Source: Neodiprion pinetum (lineage: Eukaryota; Arthropoda; Insecta; Hymenoptera; Diprionidae). Taken from it: DNA of 64,000 nucleotides. Made by a program: the position numbers and the translations under genes. The stretch is from NCBI RefSeq assembly GCF_021155775.2, contig NC_060238.1, positions 5,752,001 through 5,816,000 on the forward strand, in the 5' to 3' direction. The notes beneath the pieces were generated by a model. It did no database searches, was not told the DNA's origin, and saw only the letters and a list, made by a program, of their open reading frames with translations. Of the stretch, positions 1 to 11,909 are shown piece by piece (the stretch's first letter is position 1; the number at the start of each line of letters is the position of its first letter).

Positions 1-1660
1 GATATTACATACCTGTCAATATTTAAAGTTTTTGATAAATATAAATAATGTTGCATCATAAGTCCCGAAAGAAACGTGAATTTTAAATATGTACAAGCAA
101 AACGACAAGCCAGCTCATTTATCACCACTCCAGTTATGCACAACGGAGATAGATTTTTTTAAACACAAATCGTAAAAATACCAAGTATTGAACACATGTT
201 CTCAAAACTTCTATTACTTTGCCCCGTAACCAGAAAAAATACGATTACACATAACGTAAATTTGTAATTCTACTCCGTGACTACCCTGAAATTAATGAGA
301 ATGGCACTGTAATCTCAAGGATAATACGTACATTATCCGGACTTGGTTAATTTTACGATCTGTTATAGATGTGTATAGATATTCAGGTGTAATATACATA
401 CATGTATACATGTGTATGTATGTGTTTGTTAAATGGACCACCGGTGATAGCATAGAAGGCTGGCTTTACTCATCTCACAATGTGTAAAAGTGTTTCGATT
501 CATTCACCTGCGGTAGGTGATACATTTAAAAGTTAGTATTATCCAATGAAGAAAGGTCAAATGTAAGAATTACCAATAACAAGCTGACATTATGCGTAAT
601 TGGAGAATTTGCAAATTTTTTAGTCCTTCAAAGTTTTTAAGTCTGAGAGAACTTTTCTTCAAATGAAAAAAAGTTAATTTTATGTTTAAAGAATTGTAAC
701 TCAATCCCTGTACGGGAACTATGGGACTTCAGTTTGAAAAACCAATTCAGAGATACGGAGCAGCTTGGGCTGATAATTTCGTATGTAGAAATGTTAAATA
801 AGACGTAATAAGAATGTTAGCTTAATTGCTTATATCGAGCTGAGGATTGAACTGTGTCGTCCTCGAATAACTAACTACGTCACATGTATAACACTACGTT
901 TACAGTATGTCGCTTCTGTACTATTTTTTTGTTAGGAAAAAATTTCAGTACTAGGTTTTGAAAATTGAAATTTGTTTTATCCTACTGAACATAATAATTA
1001 TGGTACATGGCTCTAACTGCTGAGATCGTTCGATGGTGTTTCGATGTTATCTATGCCTAAATAGTAATGTTCTTCCTACGTGAAAGATCGTTTAAAAGAA
1101 ACCGAATAATGAAAGTTACCGTAGTTTGAAAAAGCAAGCAAAAAAATCGTGCAATTTGATTTTACCTGTTCTAAATAAGTAGGATGGTTATCACCTTAGG
1201 TTGTCGAGACTGAATGCTATCGTCGAATATGAATGTGGAAGCGTGTTTTATACCCGAGGCTTTAACGGACGGAGAGAATAAAAAGTTATTGTTACATAAA
1301 TGATCTTATTTTTATCTTCAACATCTTATTAACACACCATGCTCCCTACTGATTTTAATTGATATTATATGCCGTATGATTCGGATGTCGTATGGGGTTT
1401 TTATTCAGCAAGGAATGATCATCTATATAACATAAGCAGTAGAAAATTAATCACTGCTTGCGAACAAATTCACAAATTGGAATGTGTAGTTGGCAGAATT
1501 TACACGTAAACATCGCCCTGGGATTCTTTTTCCAATTTTCGAATCCCAGTGTAATACGGGCAGTAAAATGTTAAGCTCCCCACTATCGTAAATTACAGGG
1601 AATTCCTTCTCTACTGAAAGGGATATAGTTGATTGCATGATTTTTAATCGATCACATAAA
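1..1660. other. AT-rich DNA without a recognisable gene
   Basis: No open frame longer than about 65 codons, no splice-bounded coding run and no RNA gene pattern was seen on either strand. The only open frames are short and have no recognisable motif. It is probably intergenic or deep intronic sequence. Confidence 0.6.
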
Positions 1661-1664
1661 AGTT

Positions 1665-2500
1665 TCAGTTTCAGAATCGATGCGCTTAAGCCTTTCTGGA
1701 CTAATTAAACACCCAGAAACGTATAAAAAACATCAAAATGAGCGTAGGACCAAAAGCACAGAAATTACGAAAGAGATCTCTTATTTTTTGGCAGTAACTC
1801 TTGATCCGTTGATCGCAGTGTATTTGGATTTTGCGCAATCGATTCCTCTCGCAAAATTACGTCGATACAGTGTATCATGCAAAGAATTGATTCCGGCATT
1901 CTTCAAAATCGTCTAAATTTTCAGTAAATATCCAAAGGGGTTACTTTCTCTTCAAGAAAAGTATTTTTCGTTCCAGAATCGATTTTTATCATTCTTTCTG
2001 GACTAACAGATCTCACAGGAGTGCGACAAAGAGATCCAGAACAGGAAACGACCAACGGTTGGAGGGATACAAAGATGTTACGGGAAAAATTAATTGTCCA
2101 TTTATTTTATTACTGGTTACTTAATATAAAGAAAATACAATATTATACGTCATACATCGTATCGTGCACAGCCGTGTTACACCAGTACACAGCTCGAGAC
2201 TTGAGTTTTGATTTGAAACGAGGATAATTCGTAAATCCCAGTTTTCTAAACTTTTCTTTCTTGTTCCGTCTATTCTCCTGATACCCGATCATTTCTTCGT
2301 CATCACTTTTGATTTGCTTCTTACAGCGTATTTGGACTGCGCGCAGTTGATTTCTCGTGCAACAACACGTCCATACAATGCATCAAAGGACCGATTTCAA
2401 CATCATTCAAAATTGTCCAAATTTTTTTCAAAAATCCAAAAGGCTTTACATTTCGAGCAAAACAGTTCAGTTTTTATATATTTTACGCAGGAAATGGACA
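1665..2500. repeat. Diverged tandem duplication (two units)
   Basis: Two stretches, about 1665-1960 and 1973-2500, share ordered blocks: a start with CAGAATCGAT and TTCTGGACTAA, a middle with GTATTTGGAYTK and CGCAATTGATT-like words, and an end with TTCAAAATYGTCYAAATTTT and ATCCAAA. The copies differ at many sites and the second carries extra sequence. The open frames (78 and 65 codons) are interrupted and show no known domain. I read it as an old duplicated non-coding or mobile-element remnant, not a gene. Confidence 0.45.
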
Positions 2501-2520
2501 GTCCGAAATAGACTGAGTAA

Positions 2521-4910
2521 CAAACTGAAAAACTAGTTTAAATGGCAAACGTGATTACAGTGGGTTGAGCAATGGGATCGACTTGCTGTTGACTGAATTA
2601 AATAGTTTTAATTTCTTCGTAAATTCTGAGCTATAGGTTTCTGTCTTGCCACACCGGTGTTCAAAATCACGGATCTGTAAATGTAAGCTCCTCGAAGCCA
2701 AACGTTTCGCGATTTTTTAATTTTTTTAATTGCAGTAGTTTGACCCAAGGTTTGAGTAATATTTAGAGTGCAGGTTTTTGATGTTTTGCAGATTTTTTGC
2801 ATAGTTATGCAAATGAAAACACGGTTCCGAAATATTGGTGGTAATAGTTAACCTTGATGACGAGCAATGGATCATTGGACACAGAAGACTCCAATCCTTC
2901 GGAAGATTTTGATTCAAAAAAAATATAGAAAAAAAATAAATTATTTACAGTAAATGTCAAAAATAAAAATAGGATTTATTAAAATAATATAAATTAAAAT
3001 AAAGTATATGAAAATAAATCCTATAATGTCTTTTAATAAAAAGTGAAATGCTTGAGAAAACAATCGTTGACCTACAAATGATTGTGCAATTGCAAATTAA
3101 GAACAATTACCTAACAGTAATAATTATATTTAAAAAAGACTGGTTTTTGTGCAGATGCTCTGGCCGGCGGTCTGGTTGTTCAAAAACTACGCGTCATGCA
3201 TTTAATCTGGGGTTTTCATTTTTCATGAATTGTTGGTTTTCCACTGTGTATAGAATTCTGCAGTCGATTTTTCAAAACAGAAATCATATATTTTTTCTTT
3301 TTCTTCTTCGCATAATATCCATTCTGTTCAAATTATTATCAATTTTACTATTATAACAAGCATCGGTTGCTATTATATGGAACGGGAATCTTCGAAAAGC
3401 AATAACATACAGAAAGAGTCGTAAAGACGAAAATGTGAGTACAATCATAGTATCGCACGCTTGTGAATAAATAAATGAAAAAAGAAAATGAATAATAAAT
3501 TGTCATGCCATCACTCAACGCAAATTAATTTTACATTATCATCGCTACGTACAATAGCGTGAAATTTTGGAATTATAAACATTGTAGCATTAGAATCTTA
3601 TATTCAGCTCAGCAACGAGCCGTACAAAACCGTGCGTGTCCGCGTCCAAAGTAGAGACATAATTATATATTGCTCAATGTAAAACTATTTAAGCAACAGT
3701 TTTAACACCAGAAAATACATATTTCGGCATTCAGTCAACGTCGACTAGAAGATAACCCACGAAATTGCTGGCGCGTTCTAGAACGGATGTGAAGGATTAG
3801 TCTCCAAATAAAACCTGTTTTGCGTACACACTATTTGAAAGAAACAATAGTCGAGAGAGAGTATATTACAATCGGATGTATTCTCGCTTTTTATTCATCA
3901 TTTATGGAATCGTACTATATAGACGGCTGATTTAATAAAGGCCGTAGTTGTTTCAATGGTCAATATTACTACGGTCTTATTGCCAATTCATGATTTTGTC
4001 ACCGCTCGATAAATTTGTGTATGAGGTTTTTACTGAATTGTCTACAAATAGGGTTTTCTTCTTTCTCGCCGTTATTTCATACTTTATTGCCGATATTGTA
4101 TGGAGGCATATGATGATATGTGAATGAGTTTCCAATTGTAACTAGAGATTAAGAGTACTGTTTTTTTTCTGCTTACATTTTGTTTCTTATTTTACAGTAT
4201 AACAGCATATGATGTGGACTGCCAAAAACTGAGCACAAGATTCGTTAACACAATGACAATTTGGCATTAGCCAATAGCGCTAGTTTAATAATTAATGTAT
4301 AATATAAGAGTACACAAAATTTCAGATGTCTAACATTTCAGACATTTATAATTCATTCTTAAGAATAGCGTTGTTAAATGCAACATGCTTAGTTTATTAA
4401 TACCATTTTACAATTTCAATACTGAAATAAAACCTAGTATGGATTGCTCCAATTACACCGTCAATCGTGAAAAGTTTCTCTGAAACATTCTCTGATAAAG
4501 TTTTGACTGGTTCATTGATTGTTGTTTTTAGCACTTTGGTTGTTCGCCGTTGATATTTTCTTGAAGCCGTACTGGCGGATATCTGCTCTTGCTCTCCCTA
4601 TTTGTATCTATCTACCTATATCGACAACTGAAATGCCGACCGAAAAGCATTTTCATAAAAGAAATGATTTAATAACTCAATTTTTCTGCTAAAGTCATGT
4701 TCTCTCTATATATCTACATGTATGCTAATAAATGTATTCATTATTATGCATAATGTACAGTTGTGAGGTACATAAGTTCAAAAAAAGGTTTTGATTTTAA
4801 AGTTTATATTTATATATTATGTTATAGCTCAATGGTCCTTAGATCTCTATGTATTATACAATCATAAGAATGATGATGAAAATAAAAAAGGAGAATAATA
4901 GCCTTCTAGC
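2521..4910. other. AT-rich DNA without a recognisable gene
   Basis: Nothing supported was found. Open frames are at most about 100 codons, with a composition expected of chance frames in AT-rich DNA (rich in F, L, I, K, N). No tRNA-like or hairpin RNA signal was recognised. Confidence 0.55.
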
Positions 4911-6150
4911 GTATTTGCTTAGTCTAAATGAAAGCGCCTAATTATAGGCAACCAAACTTACATGTACGCGACACGGCCATCAGGCGTAAGGCGTGCCTTC
5001 GATCAAGCTCCTCGGCTCAGATGTTCTCCTAATACCAGGAGTAATTTTTCGCTGCAATTTCTCCGAATTGCTTAGTCTAAGTGGTAGCGCCTAATCATGG
5101 GCAACCACGCTTATACGTATGCGACACGGGCTTTCAAGCATAAGGCGTGCCTTTGATCGAGCTCCTCGGCTCAGATGTTCTCCTAATACCAGGAGTAATT
5201 TTTCGCTGCAATTTCTCCGATTTGCTAAGCTAAGTGGAAGCGCCTAATTATAGGCAACCACGCTTATACGTATGCGACACGGGCTTTCAGGAATAAGGCG
5301 TGCCTTTGATCAAGCTCCTCGGCTCAGATGTTCTCCTGATACCAGGAGTAATTTTTCGCTGCAATTTCTCCGAGTTGCTTCGTCTAAGTGAAAGCGCCTA
5401 ATCATAGGCAACCAAACTTGTACGTATGCGACACGGGCTTTCAGGCATAAGGCGTGCCTTTGATCGAGCTCCTCGGCTCAGATGTTCTCCTGATACCAAG
5501 AGTAATTTTTCGCTTCAATTTCTACGAGTTGCTTCGTCCAAGTGGAAGCGCCTAATCATAGGCAACCAAACTTGTACGTATGCGACACGGGCTTTCAGGC
5601 ATAAGGCGTGCCTTTGATCAAGCTCCTCGACTCAGATGTTCTCCTGATACCAGGAGTAATTTTTCGCTGCAATTTCTCCGAGTTGCTTAGTCCAAGTGGT
5701 AGCGCCTAATCATAGGCAACCACGCTTATACGTATGTGACACGGGCTTTCAGGAATAAGGCGTGCCTTTGATCAAGCTCCTCGGCTCAGATGTTCTCCTA
5801 ATACCAGGAGTAATTTTTCGCTGCAATTTCTCCGTGTTGCTCAGTCCAAGTGGAAGCGCCTAATCATAGGCAACCACGCTTATACGTATGCGACACGGGC
5901 TTTCAGGAATAAGGCGTGCCTTTGATCGAGCTCCTCGGCTCAGATGTTCTCCTAATACCAGGAGTGATTTTTCGCTGCAATTTCTCCGAGTTGCTTAGTC
6001 CAAGTGGACGCGCCTAGTCATAGGCAACCAAGCTTATACGTATGCGACACGGGCTTTCAGGAATAAGGCGTGTCTTTGATCTAGCTCCTCGGCTCAGATG
6101 TTCTGGTGATACCGGAAGTAATTTTTCGTGGTGATTTTTTCTATTTGCAT
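4911..6150. repeat. Satellite array 1, about 154-bp monomer, eight copies
   Basis: The word GGCGTGCCTT recurs near 4991, 5145, 5298 and 5452 and onward, giving a period of 153-154 bp. Each monomer contains, in order, TTGCTTAGTCTAAGTGG, AGCGCCTAATCATAGGCAAC, a stretch with ACGTATGCGACACGGGC, GGCGTGCCTT, AGCTCCTCGGCTCAGATG and an imperfect dyad around ATACCAGGAG. Monomers differ by only a few substitutions. The last copies drift (about 6075-6150) into the second array, which shares the stretch from AGCTCCTCGG to TTTCTCCGA. Confidence 0.93.
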
Positions 6151-9125
6151 AGTTTTAAGTGGCAGTAGCACGTAAGCAAACGATCACATGCCTTCTCAAG
6201 TAAGCAGGCATGCCTTAATTTATACACACAGCGTCGACATCACATGCAGTCAATCAATCAATCAATGTGTCCCTGTTTTTGGAAGAGCTCCTCGGTTCTC
6301 ATGTGCTCCTGATACCAGGAGACATTTTCGACGAAATTTCTCCGATTCTTTTAGATCTAACAGAAAATGGCGGGAAAATTAGCGATCACATGCACTCTCA
6401 ATCAAGCAGGCATGCCCTTGAGTACACAGCGTCCACATCACATGCAGTCACTTGATGTGTCCCTGTGTTCAGAAGAGCTCCTCGGTTTTTCTGCGCTCCT
6501 GATACTCGGAGCATGCATGCCTTCAATCATACAGCGTCGACATCACATGCAGTCAATCAATCAATTAATGTGTCCCTGTTTTTAGAAGAGCTCCTCGGTT
6601 CTCCTGTGCTCCTGATACGAGGAGTCATTTTCGCTGAAATTTCTCCGATTCTCTTAGGTCTAACAGAAAATGGCGGGAAAATTAGCGATCGCATGCACTC
6701 TCAATCAAGCAGGCATGCCTTCAGTCATACAGCGTCGACATCACATGCAGTCAATCAATCAATCAATGTGTCCCTGTTTTTAGGAGAGCTCCTCGGTTCT
6801 CCTGTGCTCCTGATACCAGGAGTCATTTTCGCTGGAATTTCTCCGATTTGCTTAGTTCTAAGAGAAAGTGGCGGGAAAATTTTGAGATCTCATGCCCTCT
6901 CAAGCAAGCATGCATGCCTTCAGTCACACAGCGTCGACATCACATGCAATCAATCAATGTGTCCCTGTTTTTAGAAGAGCTCCTCAGTTTTTCTGCGCTC
7001 CTGATACTCGGAGCATGCATGCCTTCAATCATACAGCGTCGACATCACATGCAGTCAATCAATCAATCAATGTGTCCCTGTTTTCAGAAGAGCTCCTCAG
7101 TTCTCCTGTGCTCCTGATACCAGGAGTCATTTTCGACAAAATTTCTCCGATTCTCTTAGGTCTAACAGAAAATGGCGGGAAAATTAGCGATCACATGCAC
7201 TCTCAATCAAGCAGGCATGCCCTTAGTAACACAGCGTCCACATCACATGCAGTCAATCAATGTGTCCCTGTGTTTAGAAGAGCTCCTCGGTTTTTCTGCG
7301 CTCCTGATACTCGGAGCATGCATGCCTTCAATCATACAGCGTCGACATCACATGCAGTCAATGAATCAATCAATGTGTCCCTGTTTTTAGAAGAGCTCCT
7401 CGGTTCTCCTGTGCTCCTGATACCAGGAGTCATTTTCGCTGAAATTTCTCCGATTCTCTTAGGTCTAACAGAAAATGGCGGGAAAATTAGCGATCACATG
7501 CACTCTCAATCAAGCAGGCATGCCTTCAGTCATACAGCGTCGACATCACATGCAGTCAATCAATCAATCAATGTGTCCCTGTTTTCAGAAGAGCTCCTCG
7601 GTTCTCCTGTGCTCCTGATACCAGGAGTCATTTTCGCTGGAATTTCTCCGATTTGCTTAGTTCTAAGAGAAAGTGGCGGGAAAATTTTGAGATCTCATGC
7701 CCTCTCAAGCAAGCATGCATGCCTTTAGTCACACAGCGTCGACATCACATGCAATTAATCAATGTGTCCCTGTTTTTAGAAGAGCTCCTCGGTTCTCCTG
7801 TGCTCCTGATACCAGGAGTCATTTTCGACAAAATTTCTCCGATTCTCTTAGGTCTAACAGAAAATGGCGGGAAAATTAGCGATCACATGCACTCTCAATC
7901 AAGCAGGCATGCCCTTAGTCACACAGCGTCCACATCACATGCAGTCAATCAATGTGTCCCTGTGTTTAGAAGAGCTCCTCGGTTCTCCTGTGCTCCTGAT
8001 ACCAGGAGCCATTTTCGCTGAAATTTCTCCGATTTGCTTAGTTCTAAGAGAAAGTGGCGGGAAAATTAGCGATCACACGGTCTCTCAATCAAGCAGGCAT
8101 GCCTTTAGTCACACAGCGTCGACATCACATGCAGTCAATCAATCAATCAATGTGTCCCTGTTTTTAGAAGAGCTCCTCGGTTCTCCTGTGCTCCTGATAC
8201 CAGGAGTCATTTTCGCTGAAATTTCTCCGATTTGCTTAGTTCTAAGAGAAAGTGGCGGGAAAATTTTGAGATCTCATGCCCTCTCAAGCAAGCATGCATG
8301 CCTTCAGTCACACAGCGTTGACATCACATGCTATCAATCAATGTGTCCCTGTTTTTAGAAGAGCTCCTCAGTTTTTCTGCGCTCCTGATACTCGGAGCAT
8401 GCATGCCTTCAGTCATACAGCGTCGACATCACATGCAGTCAATCGATCAATCAATGTGTCCCTGTTTTCAGAAGAGCTCCTCGATTTTCCTGCGCTCCTG
8501 ATACCAGCAGTAGTTTTCGCTGAAATTTCTCCGATTTGCTTAATTCTATTAGGAAGTGGCGCGAAAATTTTGAGATCTCATGCCCTCTCAAGCAAGCATG
8601 CATGCCTTCAGTCACACAGCGTTGACATCACATGCAGTCAATCAATGTGTCCCTGTTTTCAGAAGAGCTCCTCGGTTCTCCTGCGCTCCTGATACCAGGA
8701 GTAATTTCTGCTGAAATTTCTCCGATTTGCTTAGTTCTAATAAGAAGTGGCACGAAAATTAGAGATCACGTGCCCTCTAAAGCAAGCAGGCATGCCTTCA
8801 GTCACATAGCGTCGGCATCACGTGCAGTCAATCAACCAATCAATGTGTCACTGTTTTTAGAAGAGCTCCTCGGTTCTCCTACGCTCCTGATACCAGGAGT
8901 AATTTTCGCTGAAATTTCTCCGATTTGCTTAGTTCTAATAAGAAGTGGCACGAAAATTAGAGATCACGTGCCCTCTCAAGCAAGCAGGCATGCCTTCAGT
9001 CACATAGCGTCGACATCACGTGCAGTCAATCAATGTGTCCCTGTTTTTAGAAGACTTCCTCGGCTCATATGCGCTCCTGATACCAGTAGTAATTTTGTGC
9101 TGAAATTTCTCCGATTCGCTTAATT
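6151..9125. repeat. Satellite array 2, about 193-bp monomer with 114-bp short form
   Basis: The landmark TGTGTCCCTGT occurs about 17 times. Steps are mostly 189-197 bp, with four short steps of about 114 bp that begin near 6456, 6958, 7261 and 8340. Short monomers have a deletion that joins CTCGGAGC directly to ATGCATGCCTTCA. Part of the length variation comes from a run of TCAA units (one to three) before AATGTGTCC. Every full monomer carries a dyad CTCCTGATACCAGGAG, plus GGCATGCC, GTCGAC and GAGCTC palindromes. Open frames of up to 278 codons run through the array only because monomers are repeated, and they are not a gene. About 75 bp is shared with the 154-bp array immediately before it. 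Confidence 0.94.
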
Positions 9126-9509
9126 CGTAACTAGAAGCATAATCTTATATGTCAATGAGAAGCATAAATCGTGTGGTATAATACTTTTTATTTTATTCAC
9201 ATAATAGGTTAGACAAGAATAAATCAGTATCCTTTAACATTAGGTCATAATCTGCAGTGTTATATAATGCACCTATCTGCAGCCCGTCTTAACTTACATT
9301 TATATCAAAACCCACAACTTAATATTTTAATGATAAAAAAAGACGAGTTAGTTACGATGGTTGCATACATGTCAAATCACAGAATAGTCACTTTCCTACT
9401 CGTACAATCGATTTTGTATCAATATTTTACCTAGAGTATCTTATTTTCACAGTTCAGTTGGTTATACTTATAAATGGTAGTTGCGTAGCAGATAGTTCAA
9501 TACACATAA
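9126..9509. other. Unique AT-rich DNA between repeat arrays
   Basis: No gene, repeat or RNA structure was recognised in this stretch. Confidence 0.5.
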
Positions 9510-9760
9510 GTTCAATCATTATTTACTGGAAGAATATGAGTTGAATGATTGTGCGTGGCATATTCATGTGTACTATGATTTTGAGTAATATAACTGTGTG
9601 GTATAATTCTATGTCGTTTAATTACGTTCAGTATGATTTGATATGGTATGATCATGTGTAGAATAATTTCGTGTAGTATAATTATGTACAGCGTAATTTT
9701 AGGTTTTGTATTCATGTGTGGTCTAATTTTTCTGTTGCCATAATTACGTGTAGAATAACA
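9510..9760. repeat. Degenerate short tandem repeat (GTGTRGTATAATT-like)
   Basis: Variants of GTGTGGTATAATT, GTGTAGAATAATT and GTGTAGTATAATTATG follow one another at roughly 20-24 bp spacing. A 67-codon minus-strand frame here merely reads the repeat (HEIILHMIIPYQIIL). Confidence 0.6.
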
Positions 9761-9879
9761 TTGTGTGTAAAATATTTACTCGTATAATAGTCAAGCAGTC
9801 ATGTGGAAAATTCACCAATCGTCAAGTTTCGACATTTCTTGCATGTTATCCTTAACTCCCAGCATTTCTACACCTACTC

Positions 9880-11010
9880 CTGCCTAACACCCCCTACTAC
9901 CTTTGACCACCACCGTCCTCCTGGTCCGCCTGGTCCTCCTCGTCGTCTTTGTCCTGGTCCTCTTCGTCCTGATTCTCCGTCTTCTCCTCCTTTGCCAGCC
10001 GCCTTTCATCACCGCCAACCACCTCCGACCACCGCCAACCACCGCCAACAACCTCCAACAACCACCGCTAACCATAACGGGTTATACCTTGAATAGTAAT
10101 AAATATTTTCAGTATAAGAACACATCAAAAATTTTGTGCAAGGATAAGTATACTTAATTAATTAATTAATTAATTAATTAATTAATTAATATTATAATAA
10201 ATTTTATCAGCGCGTTTATAGCTACTGAATTTGTGCTTGCGCGAGAAGTGAATTGAAATAATTTATTGTAAACTTGACAAGTTTGAAAAATTATAGATGA
10301 AACATAATTACAATTGCCATTAAATAATATAAAAATGTGAAACTCACCGAGCACAAATCCTCGGCCTCCTCGTCCACCTTGTTCTCCTCGTATTCCTCGT
10401 CCTCATACGACTACCTCCAACCACCACAAACCACCTCCAACCACCTCCAACCACCACCAACCACCTCGAACAATCACCGATAACCACCTCAGGTTAAACC
10501 TTGAATAGTAATAAATATTTTCAGTATGAGAACACATCAAAAATATTGTGTAAGGATTATTATAGTTAATTAGATAATTGATAATATGATAAATTTTATT
10601 AGCGCACTTATAGCTACTGAATTTGTGCTAGCGCGTAAACTGAATTGAAATAATATTGTAAACATGGCAAGTTTGAAAAATTATAGATGTAATCTAATTA
10701 CAATTGCCATTAAATAATATAAAAATTTCAAACTCACCGAGCACAAATCCTTGTCCTCCTCGTCCACCTTGTTCTCCTCGTCTTCCTCGTCCTCCTCCTC
10801 GACCACGTTTGAACACCGCCAACCAACTCCGACCACCTCTAACCAACATCAACCACCTCGAACAACCATTGATAACCACCTCAGGTTACACTTGAATAGT
10901 AATAAATATTTTCGGTATAAAAACACATAAAGATATCGTGTGAGGATTAATATAATTAATTAATAATATAATAAATTTTATGAGCGCATTTATGGCTACT
11001 GAATTTGTTC
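9880..11010. repeat. Three tandem units of about 400 bp with pyrimidine-rich core
   Basis: The marker TTGAATAGTAATAAATATTT appears near 10089, 10501 and 10892, and a GCACAAATCCTYGKCCTCC block near 10351 and 10740, so the unit is about 390-410 bp. Each unit has a CTCCTCGTCC/CCAACCACC low-complexity core and an AT-rich spacer with GCGC.TTATAGCTACTGAATTTG. On the minus strand the core reads as Gly-rich triplets (RGEQGGRGGQGFVLG in unit 3), directly followed by GTGAGTTT, a good splice-donor string in units 2 and 3. Unit 2 has an in-frame TGA in that frame. This may be a decayed or repeated exon, or just purine/pyrimidine repeat. No function is claimed. Confidence 0.7.
10153..10191. repeat. (TTAA)n microsatellite
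   Basis: An uninterrupted TTAA/ATTA tetranucleotide run of about eight units lies in the spacer of the first unit of the larger repeat. The corresponding spacers of units 2 and 3 have only short versions. Confidence 0.9.
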
Positions 11011-11100
11011 TAGCGCGAAACCTAGATTGAAATAATTCATTGTAAAGATGACATGTCTGAAAAATTTTAGATGAAATATTGCTAATAAATATTATAAGAA

Positions 11101-11345
11101 TGATAAACTACTAGAAGTCGAGTTTCACCATGTAGCGGACCTGGAGCGCAGGAAACACGGAACGCTTGTCCTGGAAGTCGAGTTTCACCAGGTAGCAGAC
11201 CTGGAGCGCAGGAACCACGGAGCGCTTGTCCTGAAAGTCGAGTTTCACCAGGTAGTGGACCCTGAGCGCAGAAACTACGCAGCGCTTGTCCTGGAACTTG
11301 AATCGCACCAGGAAGCGGACTCGGAGCGCAGGATCCAGGAGGTAG
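11101..11345. repeat. Exact 60-bp tandem repeat, four copies
   Basis: Four copies align base for base at a 60-bp step starting near 11112. Shared words are AAGTCGAGTTTCACCA, GTAGC.GACCTGGAGCGCAGG and GCGCTTGTCCTG. Because 60 is a multiple of three, a minus-strand frame stays open through all copies (stop at 11111, first Met at 11377, 88 codons). It reads as a 20-residue repeat with the core YLVKLDFQDKRSV. No splice sites or promoter tie it to a gene, so coding status is open. Confidence 0.9.
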
Positions 11346-11544
11346 AGAACCCGGTACTCGAAATCTGCGGAGCGCAATTCTCTTACGTCCTCTCTACTGC
11401 GCGGTTATTTCCAGACTGAGGAATTTGGTAGCTAATTTTCGTGGTCGACGATTACTATATATCGATGACGTAAAGTGAAAAAAAATTTTGGGTGACGTCA
11501 CTTTCTGAACATCCGAACATCCGAACATCCAAACTTTGATCTCG

Positions 11545-11635
11545 AACTTTAATACTATGTAAGATGTATGATGTGTGATGTATGATGTATGATGTATGAT
11601 GTATGATGTATGATGATATGATACGATGTATAATG
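11545..11635. repeat. Heptamer microsatellite (TGTATGA)n
   Basis: About nine consecutive or near-consecutive TGTATGA units, ending in TGATGATATGATACGATG. Confidence 0.85.
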
Positions 11636-11909
11636 ATTTTAGTTTTCATATATCAGACAAGAAATAAGCACTTTATCTTCTCTGCCGATTCCAGACTCAA
11701 GCGGCTAGGCCCTTCGATGGTCAGCCGTTGACTAAAGATATATTGTTCAGTTAACGGGTCAGCTAATAACGCCGCCGTACTGCGACAGTTGGATGATAAA
11801 AAATTTTCCTCGTACTTTTCAATTGTGTGTTAAAATACACTTGAGGTTTTAAGAAGCTTCGTTCTATCGCTCCCCATTAAAAAAAAAAACATCGCCGAAA
11901 ATCACCTTT

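Noticed and set aside
6465..8692. Long plus-strand open frames (up to 278 codons) with repeated Ser/His-rich peptides
   Set aside because: They lie wholly inside the 193-bp satellite, occur in overlapping frames, and differ only as the monomers do. The absence of stops comes from repetition, not coding.
4911..11345. Regularly spaced repeats that might suggest a CRISPR array
   Set aside because: Repeats are far too long, there are no unique spacers, and the genome is animal. They are satellite and minisatellite DNA.
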